DNA of 5,856 bases from Phycisphaerae bacterium (GTDB lineage Bacteria > Planctomycetota > Phycisphaerae > Phycisphaerales > SM1A02), in contig JABJDN010000029.1 in NCBI GenBank assembly GCA_018665385.1, forward strand, positions 1-5,856. Direction: 5' to 3'. Positions within the stretch are counted from its first letter, which is position 1. Each line of letters opens with the position of its first letter. Shown here piece after piece: positions 1-5,856 of the stretch. Both the position numbers and the translations under genes were made by a program. The notes under the pieces were generated by a model. It saw nothing but the letters and a program-made list of their open reading frames with translations. It was not told the origin of the DNA and searched no databases.

Positions 1-8
1 ATTTCACT

Positions 9-1160
9 ATGAATATTGTGCATTACTTCCCAACCACTCGACTCTCAGAAGGTGGAACTGTGCGTGCAGCGATAGATTTTTGTGCCGTGCTGGCAAGGCG
101 CGGGAATTCAATTACATGGCTCACATGCGACGATGAAGATGTACCCGAGAGTTGGAAAAAGAAAGCACCAAATACGCCAGATGTTGTCTTGCTCGGCAAA
201 CTTGAAAACGCAAGAGGCCGACTTACGAAGCAACAGATTGCCAAAGCAACTGAAGTTGTGCGGGCAGCAGATGTTGTGCATATCCATGCGATGTGGACGC
301 CATCAAACCCTCAGGTCGCCAAAGCATGCACAGCTACAGGCACACCCTGGATTCTAAGCATCCACGGCATGCTCGATGATTGGTGCATGGAACAGCGAAG
401 ACTTAAAAAAAGGTTGTACTTATCTACTATGGGTCGAATAATGCCCAGAGGCGCTGCAATTTTTCACGCAACTGCAGAAGAAGAAAAACGTCAAGCCTCT
501 CGCTGGCTCAAACATTCAAACATTTCAGTTATACCGTGCATCGTTGATTTAGAACCATACAAAGAATTACCTGAGGCCCAAGAAGCACTAGACTTCTACG
601 GAGAGTGTGATTCGCCAACAGTTTTATTCTTAAGCAGAGTGCATGAAAAAAAATCCATCGAGACCCTCATCGATGCAGCCAAACTTTTGAAAGAACGTGG
701 GCAATCCATTCGATTGTTTATAGCGGGTGGTGGTGAAGAATCGTACATCCAAACACTTAAAGCAAGGGCGAATGCAGCTGGAATAGCAGACCAAGTTCAG
801 TTCCTTGGCATTGTATCGGGCACTTTGAAATATTCACTCTTTGCAATGGCCGATGTGTTTGCGTTACCTACGCAGCAAGAAAACTTCGGATTAGTCTATC
901 CAGAATCGATGTTATGTGGCACGCCTGTAATTGGCACAAAAGGCACTGACATCTGGCGCGAACTCGAAGAGGGTGGAGCCGTAATTGCTGCACGAACTCC
1001 AGAAGCCTTTGCTGATGCAATTCAATCTATGTGCAACGATAAACCCTTACTTAAAAAGTTATCTTCAAAAGGACGTGCCCATATGCTAGCGTGGCTTAAT
1101 ACCGATTCGGTTGGTATGCAGTACGAAGAAATGTACCGCAAAGCAGTTAACGAACAATAA
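9..1160 (+). CDS. Family 4 glycosyltransferase (GT-B fold), probably for surface polysaccharide
   Basis: A 383-residue protein with the two-domain layout of GT4 retaining glycosyltransferases, which transfer a sugar from a nucleotide-sugar donor, usually to a lipid-linked or surface polysaccharide in the cytoplasm. The N-terminal half has the acceptor-side glycine loop (G15-G16), a Rossmann-like strand ending in HIHAMW (91-96), and an HGMLDDW motif (119-125) followed by a basic Lys/Arg stretch, as in many exopolysaccharide and capsule enzymes. The C-terminal half has LSRVHEKKS (208-216, R210 and K214/K215 as phosphate-contacting candidates), IAGGG, and the EX7E motif (E291 to E299) that binds the donor. 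There is no signal peptide or membrane span. Length and N-terminus fit the family, so ATG at 9 is accepted, but its ribosome binding site lies outside the window. The gene is convergent with the minus-strand genes and overlaps the last one by 14 bp. Donor and acceptor cannot be told from sequence; unseen neighbours to the left would be the best clue. Confidence 0.93.
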   Translation: MNIVHYFPTTRLSEGGTVRAAIDFCAVLARRGNSITWLTCDDEDVPESWKKKAPNTPDVVLLGKLENARGRLTKQQIAKATEVVRAADVVHIHAMWTPSNPQVAKACTATGTPWILSIHGMLDDWCMEQRRLKKRLYLSTMGRIMPRGAAIFHATAEEEKRQASRWLKHSNISVIPCIVDLEPYKELPEAQEALDFYGECDSPTVLFLSRVHEKKSIETLIDAAKLLKERGQSIRLFIAGGGEESYIQTLKARANAAGIADQVQFLGIVSGTLKYSLFAMADVFALPTQQENFGLVYPESMLCGTPVIGTKGTDIWRELEEGGAVIAARTPEAFADAIQSMCNDKPLLKKLSSKGRAHMLAWLNTDSVGMQYEEMYRKAVNEQ

Positions 1161-1545
1161 TTGTGAACACAACCGTTCGAGTGGGCGCCACATCTTTTTC
1201 CCAGGATTTCTGATACAAATATGTAACGGCTGTTTTACCTGCAGAACGGGTTTGAAACGACCAAGTTGTGTTACCCCCAACGCCTACTCTGTTACTCCTA
1301 TCTGCAACGTATTCATGAGAGACATTTTGAACAACGTGAACATCTTCTATAGTAACTGTCCAAGAGTACCCTGTTGTAGGATTGCTAGGCAACACAATTT
1401 CAAACGATCTTTCAGGAGCAAGAACGATCTCCCTGCTTGCGTCGACAGCCGAAAATGGTCTATCAATTACGCCATCACCGCTTTTTGTCATAGATGAACA
1501 CGCGGTAAAACAAAGAATGCAAAAACTTACAAGTACATATTTCAT
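1147..1545 (-). CDS. Chagasin-type (I42) cysteine peptidase inhibitor, predicted lipoprotein
   Basis: A 132-residue protein. Residues 1-15 form a short hydrophobic signal ending in FTAC, a plausible lipobox with lipidated Cys16; Ser at +2 would favour outer-membrane sorting in a Gram-negative cell. The rest matches the chagasin/ICP family of tight inhibitors of papain-like cysteine peptidases: the first binding loop is NPTTGYSW (55-62), the second is GVGG (88-91), and the third, usually RPW, reads KSW (113-115) within YQKSWE. A longer frame opens at 1617, but its extra 24 residues overlap the upstream permease gene and would push the signal peptide inside the protein, so ATG at 1545 is chosen. 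A GGGGTGG run about 12 nt upstream is a weak, distant Shine-Dalgarno candidate. The gene starts 25 bp after the permease stop on the same strand, so co-transcription with the metal transporter is likely but unproven. Family assignment is good; the target peptidase, own or foreign, is unknown. Confidence 0.85.
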   Translation of the reverse strand: MKYVLVSFCILCFTACSSMTKSGDGVIDRPFSAVDASREIVLAPERSFEIVLPSNPTTGYSWTVTIEDVHVVQNVSHEYVADRSNRVGVGGNTTWSFQTRSAGKTAVTYLYQKSWEKDVAPTRTVVFTIIVR

Positions 1546-1570
1546 GCGTAGAGGATACCACCCCGTGCAA

Positions 1571-2857
1571 CTATTCGTCAGAAGGAACTGGCATCCCGTG
1601 GGGATCTGTATCTGCATCGCCTAAATGCGATTGCATCTCTTCAGTAGTAACGTGCTCAAGCCGAGAAGCGGATTGGTGCAGTTGGTGGCCATCTTGAGGG
1701 AAATTCTTGTCTAGGTACACTTCCCAGAGCCTGTGCACTCGAACGAGTGAGGTGGCCCTAGCCTGACCTGATTTCGTCAAAATATAATGCGAAGCCTCTC
1801 GCGAAATAGCTCCATGCTTTACAAGGCGGCGGAGTACTTTGCTCAGAGCACCGCCAGAGACGCCAAGTGCTGTGTGTAACTCATTGGTGTGCACGCTTCC
1901 TTGCGAACGTTCTTCTACTCTCCATAAAAAACCAAGTACATCTTCTGCCAAAATATGCGAACGTGTTCGACGGTTATGCAAAAGGCGAACAAGTAAACCT
2001 TGACTTGGTGAGAACATCCAAGCAAGTACAAAAAGTACGCCGCCTGCGACAGCCATTGCACCTGCAGTTGTAGTTCCGCTAAATCCAAACCACGTTGGTA
2101 CTGTTATTGCAGATAGATGCCCAAGACCTGCTGCGAACACACCTAGACCAAGTGAAAGACCAACCAAAACTCCATATCGATCAGTAAGAATGTACGCCGT
2201 TGCAGGCGGAACAATGAACATGGCAACAACCAGAATACTGCCCACTGTCTCGAATGCAGCAACCGCTGTGGCTGCAGTCATCGTCATCAGCATGTAATGC
2301 ATGAATCCAGGGTTGATGCCCTGAGACTTTGCGAGTGCTGGGTCAAACGCAGTAATTTTAAATTCTTTATAAAAAAGCAACATGAAAAAAGCGTTCGCAA
2401 GAAGCATCGTGCCGTTCACGATAGCCCCTCTTGGAATTCCCCATCCATCAGGGTTTTGATCAAACCAAGCGAACTCTATTGCACCATTTAACACACAATC
2501 AGGATCAATGTCTACGTGGTCAATCGCTTGCCGCATGAGCACAAGCCCAAATGCAAACAACACTGTAAACACAATGCCCATCGATGCCCCAACTTCTACC
2601 TTGCCTATTGATTGAATTGCTTGCACTAAGAATGCGGTAATAAGACCTACAACAACTGCACCGATAAGCATTGCCATTGGGTCGCGTGACCCTGTTACTA
2701 AAAAAGCTATGGCAATGCCGGGCAACACTGTATGACTTATCGCATCGCCCATTAAACTCATGCGCCGTAAAACTAGAATAGTTCCAGGAATTGCACAACC
2801 GGCTGCACACAGCGCACCGATAATCACAATCCAAGTATCTATTTCTGTCCAATTCAT
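1571..2857 (-). CDS. Metal ABC transporter permease fused to a DtxR/MntR-like regulator domain (second permease)
   Basis: A 428-residue inner-membrane permease of the ABC-3 family (TroC/TroD, MntB, ZnuB, YtgC/D), which forms the metal channel with its partner permease. Residues 9-282 hold eight or nine hydrophobic spans. Family motifs are GDAISHTVLPGIAIAFL (37-53), the ATPase-contacting region ITAFDPALAKSQGIN (168-182), and VGSILVVAMFIVPPAT (205-220). From about residue 300 the chain becomes soluble: a winged helix (301-365, reading helix near SGGALSKVLRRL) and a DtxR-type metal-binding domain with HRLWE (H375, E379), H394, EH (E401-H402) and TDPHG (417-421). D306 aligns with Met10 of DtxR and Asp8 of Bacillus MntR; S398 replaces DtxR Cys102. 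Plain family permeases are roughly 270-300 residues, so this is a true fusion in one uninterrupted frame. The ATG at 2857 overlaps the stop of the upstream permease (ATGA), implying coupled translation and a paired heterodimer. Metal specificity is undetermined. Confidence 0.95.
   Translation of the reverse strand: MNWTEIDTWIVIIGALCAAGCAIPGTILVLRRMSLMGDAISHTVLPGIAIAFLVTGSRDPMAMLIGAVVVGLITAFLVQAIQSIGKVEVGASMGIVFTVLFAFGLVLMRQAIDHVDIDPDCVLNGAIEFAWFDQNPDGWGIPRGAIVNGTMLLANAFFMLLFYKEFKITAFDPALAKSQGINPGFMHYMLMTMTAATAVAAFETVGSILVVAMFIVPPATAYILTDRYGVLVGLSLGLGVFAAGLGHLSAITVPTWFGFSGTTTAGAMAVAGGVLFVLAWMFSPSQGLLVRLLHNRRTRSHILAEDVLGFLWRVEERSQGSVHTNELHTALGVSGGALSKVLRRLVKHGAISREASHYILTKSGQARATSLVRVHRLWEVYLDKNFPQDGHQLHQSASRLEHVTTEEMQSHLGDADTDPHGMPVPSDE
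1574..1960 (-). other. C-terminal DtxR/MntR-like domain of the second permease
   Basis: Residues 300-428 of the permease, outside the membrane part. Helix 1 of the winged helix aligns with the start of DtxR (DVLGFLWRVEE against MYLRTIYELEE), putting D306 at a metal-ligand position. The later ligands H375, E379, H394, E401 and H402 keep DtxR spacing: H-x3-E, then H seven residues before the EH pair. Only the Cys102/Glu99 position is changed, to S398. With a good recognition-helix candidate, this is the better preserved of the two regulator domains and the stronger candidate for a DNA-binding metal sensor. There is no SH3-like third domain, so the layout resembles MntR more than full-length DtxR. 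Confidence 0.85.
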
Positions 2858-4206
2858 GCCTTGTCCCCAATCGGGTGAGGCGAGGATAACGGTTGTCCAG
2901 AGTCAAGCAGTTGCTCAAGTTTATCCACAAGGTCTTTGCCAAGAATGTGCTCTATCATGTCCGCATCCCGATCCACGTGCGAGGGGGCAATGTCTGCGTA
3001 CGTAATCAAATAGACTTCCCACAAGCGGTGATTGCGTACAACTCTTTTTGCTTTGGCAAAACCCGCCTCGGTAACTATCCACTCGCCATGTTGCAAGTGT
3101 GTTGCGTATTTCTTACTCTGCGCACGCTTCAACAACGAGCGTACACCCGCAAGTTTCCATGAGCGGAGCAAGACTATAGATTCAATTCGGAATGTTTTTT
3201 CGGTTTTGTCTTCGCACACTTCCCACATTGCTCGAAGAATATGTTGCATACCCACTCGTCGTTGCAATTGAAGTCTTCGCCATTGGCTAATGACAACTCC
3301 ATTGTTTCGTCCAAAGATAAAGCTTACAACAAACAAGAAACCGCAAATCAGGACAATAACTGGTCCCGTCGGCATTCGTGGCACCAACGCACTTACTGTT
3401 GCGCCTAACCATCCACTTGCGCTGCCTATAATCGCAGAAAGAATAAGCATAGACGTAATATTTTTTGCCCAATACCGTGCTGATGCTGCTGGAATGATAA
3501 GCATTGCAACCGCTAGCACAAGCCCTACTGATTGCAGGGCTATGACGGTAACAACTGCAACCATGCCCATTAGCACAATATCTAATTTTACAACTGGCCA
3601 ACCTTGCGACGTGCTAAATTTTTCATCAAAGCAGAGCACCGTAAATTCTTTTCGCAAAATTACCGTCACTAGAAAAATGACCGTTGCAACTGCGACCATT
3701 GTCCACGCATCGCTAGCCACCATGGACGCCGCCTTACCAAATATGAAACCTTGCAACCCCGCTGCACTTCCACCTGGCATTTCAGTAGCAATTTTAAGCA
3801 AGCACAAACCTAAGCCGAATAACACACTTAAGACTATGCCTATAGCTGCATCATCTTTGAGTCGAGTTGTATGGCGTATTGCAAGAATCAATAGCACGCC
3901 AATGCAACCAAACACGAACGCTCCTAGCAGGAGCCCAAGCATAGATTTACCGTCGCCACCAACAGCAACAGCAACCATAAAAGCCACTGCAATCCCAGGT
4001 AAAGTTGCATGGCTTAATGCATCTGCAGTGAGTGCTCTTTTGCGTAACAGCAGAAACGTTCCGATGATGCCTGCTGCTGCACCAAGTGCCATAACGCCAA
4101 GGACTACAACGCGTGTGTTGTATTCTTCAAGAAGAAGTACATCCAAGAATTGTTCAAGAGAAGGAAAAACAAAACGCGTATCTGAAATTGAGTGGTTGGC
4201 AATCAA
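2854..4206 (-). CDS. Metal ABC transporter permease fused to a divergent DtxR-like domain (first permease)
   Basis: A 450-residue permease of the same ABC-3 family as its downstream neighbour, and its likely partner in the channel. A hydrophilic stretch of about 32 residues precedes eight or nine hydrophobic spans (33-299). Motifs are LTADALSHATLPGIAVAF (59-76), the ATPase-contacting CFDEKFSTSQGWP (192-204) and VGLVLAVAMLIIPAASA (227-243). Residues 318-450 form a winged helix and a DtxR-like metal-binding domain with HRLWE (H393, E397), SHVDRDAD (409-416) and EH (E419-H420). The start is TTG, not ATG: it overlaps the ATPase stop as TTGA, has AAGG seven nt upstream, and the next Met (39) is already inside the first span. 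The gene's TGA overlaps the next gene's ATG. In Chlamydia, as I recall, the first permease (YtgC) carries such a fusion. Transport role is secure; whether the tail binds DNA is inference. Confidence 0.94.
   Translation of the reverse strand: MIANHSISDTRFVFPSLEQFLDVLLLEEYNTRVVVLGVMALGAAAGIIGTFLLLRKRALTADALSHATLPGIAVAFMVAVAVGGDGKSMLGLLLGAFVFGCIGVLLILAIRHTTRLKDDAAIGIVLSVLFGLGLCLLKIATEMPGGSAAGLQGFIFGKAASMVASDAWTMVAVATVIFLVTVILRKEFTVLCFDEKFSTSQGWPVVKLDIVLMGMVAVVTVIALQSVGLVLAVAMLIIPAASARYWAKNITSMLILSAIIGSASGWLGATVSALVPRMPTGPVIVLICGFLFVVSFIFGRNNGVVISQWRRLQLQRRVGMQHILRAMWEVCEDKTEKTFRIESIVLLRSWKLAGVRSLLKRAQSKKYATHLQHGEWIVTEAGFAKAKRVVRNHRLWEVYLITYADIAPSHVDRDADMIEHILGKDLVDKLEQLLDSGQPLSSPHPIGDKA
2857..3255 (-). 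other. C-terminal DtxR-like domain of the first permease, with atypical ligand layout
   Basis: Residues 318-450 of the first permease. Helix 1 (HILRAMWEVCE) aligns with DtxR MYLRTIYELEE, placing H322 where DtxR has Met10. The HRLWE motif (H393, E397) and the EH pair (E419-H420) are intact. The intermediate histidine (H410) sits nine residues before E419 rather than seven as in DtxR; D412 occupies the usual place and D416 the Cys102 place. The DNA-reading helix (near WKLAGVRSLLKRAQ) is less typical than in the sister protein. The domain may bind metal in a changed geometry, act as an allosteric sensor on the transporter, or pair with the sister domain. Confidence 0.75.
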
Positions 4207-4991
4207 CCTACGACCTTGTGCTTGGCTAGCCTATCTGTCGCTTCAGACAGCAGGGTCAACCGACCACCGTACGTTTTCTTTAAATTTTCATCAGTGAATA
4301 CTTCTTCAACTGGTCCGTGTGCTACAACGCGCATGTTCAACATAATGACATGGTCAAAATATTCTGTAACGGTTTGTAAATCGTGATGCACTACGATAAC
4401 GGTCTTTCCGTTAGAACGAAGGTCAGCAAGCACTTGCACAATCGCTTTTTCAGTTGCAGCATCTACGCTAGCAAAGGGTTCATCCATAAAATAAATAGTA
4501 GAGTCTTGGGCAAGTGCTCTGGCGAGGAAGACACGCTGTTGCTGCCCGCCAGAAAGTTGATTAATCTGCCTGTGTGCATACTCCGCCATACCAACACGCT
4601 CAAGCGCCTCTATCGCAAGGTTGCGATCTTTGCGAGTAATTGGTTTGCACCAACCTATTTTTCCATACCTGCCCATAAGCACAACACCAAGAGCGTCTAT
4701 TGGAAAATCCCAATCGACTGATTCCCTTTGTGGCACGTATGCAACTAGTTTTCGTTGTTTTTTAAATGGTTTTCCATACAACAGGACATCACCAGAAGCC
4801 CTTGGCACAATATCAAGCACCGCTTTTATGAGTGTACTTTTACCAGCGCCGTTTGGTCCAACGATAGCAACAAGTTTGCCTTCAGGTATGTCAAGGTCGA
4901 CATCCCACAAAACAGGTTTGCGATGGTACGCAACGGTTAAGTCGTGAATAGAGACCGGCGAATTTGCACTGTGCCCAACTTCTAACGACAT
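4203..4991 (-). CDS. Metal ABC transporter ATP-binding protein (TroB/MntB/ZnuC type)
   Basis: A 262-residue cytoplasmic ATPase that powers the importer by docking on the two permeases encoded next to it. All ABC motifs are present and intact: Walker A GPNGAGKST (45-53), Q-loop at Q88 in YVPQRE, signature LSGGQQQR (146-153), Walker B ending in MDE (D170, E171), D-loop ASVD (174-177) and the H-loop histidine H203 in VVHHD. The stretch after the Q-loop (VDWDFPI, then VLMGRYGKIGW) is typical of the manganese/zinc/iron-chelate ATPases of this group. ATG at 4991 lies one nt after the stop of the binding-protein gene (TGA-G-ATG), and its own TGA overlaps the TTG start of the first permease, so translation of the three is probably coupled. 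Function is secure; which metal it serves is not. Confidence 0.97.
   Translation of the reverse strand: MSLEVGHSANSPVSIHDLTVAYHRKPVLWDVDLDIPEGKLVAIVGPNGAGKSTLIKAVLDIVPRASGDVLLYGKPFKKQRKLVAYVPQRESVDWDFPIDALGVVLMGRYGKIGWCKPITRKDRNLAIEALERVGMAEYAHRQINQLSGGQQQRVFLARALAQDSTIYFMDEPFASVDAATEKAIVQVLADLRSNGKTVIVVHHDLQTVTEYFDHVIMLNMRVVAHGPVEEVFTDENLKKTYGGRLTLLSEATDRLAKHKVVG
4214..4217 (-). promoter_or_regulatory. Ribosome binding site supporting the TTG start of the first permease
   Basis: On the minus strand the sequence before the TTG reads AAGG, then seven nt, then TTG at 4206. It lies inside the end of the ATPase gene. Together with the TTGA stop-start overlap it supports TTG as the start, since no ATG occurs before residue 39, within the first membrane span. 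Confidence 0.5.
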
Positions 4992-4992
4992 C

Positions 4993-5856
4993 TCAATTGT
5001 CTTTCAAAGATGCAAAGCCGCCCTGAGTTGCATCTCCACCAAGTGCTCGTGTCATAGTTGTAATGTTGTGGTCAAGCATGCCAATATATGTTCCTGTGTA
5101 TGTGCCAGGTTGCCCCATTGCATCAGAGAACAACCGACCGCCAATATGCACTTCGTGGTCTTTTGCTTTTGCGCCTTCAATGAGCGCATTCACATTTCTG
5201 TCAGAAACACTAGATTCAACAAAGACAGCTGAAATTTTATTATCTACAAGCATGTTGACAAGGCGATTTATATCTTCGATACCTGCTTCTGATTCTGTAG
5301 ACAACCCTTGAATACCAACAACATTAATTCCGTACGCCCTACCGAAGTAGTTAAAGGCATCGTGCGCAGTAATTAACACTCGTTTATCTGCAGGAATGGA
5401 CGCAATTGAGCGAATTGCATATTCATGAAGCGCATCAAGTTTTGCTCGATACGCCGTAGCATTTCGTTTGTAATCTTCGCAGTTCGCTGGATCTTCTTGG
5501 CAAAGCGCGGTTGCTACCGCTTGCACCGCTTGCGACCATGCTGAAACATCCATCCACACATGCGGATCCCAATGGCCTTCAAATTCTGGAGGCTCAAGTA
5601 AAAATGTTTCTTCAATAAGTTCTGTTACTGGGAATACCACTTTTCCCAACCGAGCTGCTTTGAAGAATGTATCTGTCATTCTCCCTTCAAGCATGAGACC
5701 GCTGTAAAACACCATGTCTGCCGATACGATTGCTTTTGCGTCTGCTGCAGTTGGTTTATACAAATGAGGGTCAATTCCCTCGCCCATCAGTGATGTAACT
5801 GTTGCATGGTCTCCGGCAACTTGCCGAGTAATGTCAGCAACCATTCCTGTGGTCGC
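4993..5856 (-). CDS. Metal ABC transporter substrate-binding protein, TroA/YtgA-like (5' end outside window)
   Basis: The periplasmic or lipid-anchored cluster A-I binding protein that captures the metal and delivers it to the permeases. The 3' 287 codons are present. The frame stays open to the right edge: the four codons before the ATG at 5844 read A-T-T-G, and ATTGMVADI is the conserved first strand of the mature protein, so that Met is internal and the signal sequence is missing. Counting from that Met, the predicted ligands are H27 (DPHLYKPT), H95 (DPHVW), H161 (TAHDAF) and D241 (LFSDAMG). The spacings H95-H161 (66) and H161-D241 (80) equal those I recall for Treponema TroA (H133, H199, D279). 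PsaA-type manganese proteins have Glu at the third place; here it is His. VESSVSDRN (209-217) is another family signature. C115 and C122 are close enough to form a disulfide. The stop is one nt before the ATPase start. First gene visible in the operon; its promoter is outside the window. Confidence 0.95.
   Translation of the reverse strand, partial: ATTGMVADITRQVAGDHATVTSLMGEGIDPHLYKPTAADAKAIVSADMVFYSGLMLEGRMTDTFFKAARLGKVVFPVTELIEETFLLEPPEFEGHWDPHVWMDVSAWSQAVQAVATALCQEDPANCEDYKRNATAYRAKLDALHEYAIRSIASIPADKRVLITAHDAFNYFGRAYGINVVGIQGLSTESEAGIEDINRLVNMLVDNKISAVFVESSVSDRNVNALIEGAKAKDHEVHIGGRLFSDAMGQPGTYTGTYIGMLDHNITTMTRALGGDATQGGFASLKDN

Noticed and set aside
1161..1172. Dyad TTGTG-AA-CACAA just after the glycosyltransferase stop: possible operator or hairpin.
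   Set aside because: It lies inside the 3' coding end of the inhibitor, is not near any start, and gives only a 4-bp stem with a workable loop.
1181..1199. Short inverted repeat GTGG/CCAC followed by a T-run, about 20 nt after the glycosyltransferase stop: possible intrinsic terminator.
   Set aside because: The stem is only 4 bp with a 3-nt loop, and the bases are explained as coding sequence of the inhibitor gene. Too weak to call.
1546..1617. N-terminal extension of the inhibitor to an upstream ATG at 1617 (156 residues).
   Set aside because: It overlaps the end of the second permease gene, and the extra residues would precede a clear lipoprotein signal. The internal ATG at 1545 is a better start.
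2352..2362. AT-rich near-palindrome (AATTTTAAATT) as a possible metal-regulator box.
   Set aside because: Imperfect, and it lies within the codons of the conserved ATPase-contacting loop of the second permease, far from any promoter position.
3290..4297. Long plus-strand open frame of 335 codons opposite the first permease.
   Set aside because: Antisense shadow of a clearly conserved permease. Its Thr/Ala/Pro-rich translation has no recognisable domain.
5842..5844. ATG taken as the start of the binding protein.
   Set aside because: The frame is open to the window edge, and the preceding codons complete the conserved ATTGMVADI strand, so this Met is internal and the gene is cut by the window.

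Overview
The window is a compact, gene-dense bacterial segment with a GC content in the mid-40s percent, judged from sampled rows. It carries five protein genes and almost no intergenic DNA. One gene, a family 4 glycosyltransferase, lies on the plus strand at the left end. The other four lie on the minus strand and read from the right edge towards it: a metal-binding periplasmic protein (5' end cut off by the window edge), an ABC ATPase, two ABC-3 family permeases, and a small chagasin-type cysteine peptidase inhibitor predicted to be a lipoprotein.

The core is a TroABCD/YtgABCD-type importer for a transition metal (Mn, Zn or Fe; the sequence does not decide which). The genes are packed for translational coupling: a 1-nt gap, then a TTGA overlap with a TTG start, then an ATGA overlap. 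The binding protein has a His-His-His-Asp ligand set whose last two spacings (66 and 80 residues) equal those I recall for Treponema TroA. The most notable feature is that both permeases continue past the last membrane span into a winged helix plus a DtxR/MntR-type metal-binding domain. Chlamydia YtgCR is the known precedent for one such fusion, where the C-terminal part is released as a repressor. Here both permeases have one, and the two domains differ in ligand set and in the quality of the DNA-reading helix.

The inhibitor gene starts 25 bp after the second permease on the same strand and may be the last gene of the operon. Its 3' end overlaps the 3' end of the convergent glycosyltransferase by 14 bp. 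The operon promoter and any metal-responsive operator would lie to the right of the window; the glycosyltransferase promoter and ribosome binding site lie to the left.

The dual permease-regulator fusions, and the glycosyltransferase's HGMLDDW motif with its basic stretch, point tentatively to the Planctomycetota or a related PVC-superphylum lineage. This is an inference from remembered family distribution, not a database result. I see no RNA genes, CRISPR arrays, insertion sequences, long repeats or convincing intrinsic terminators.
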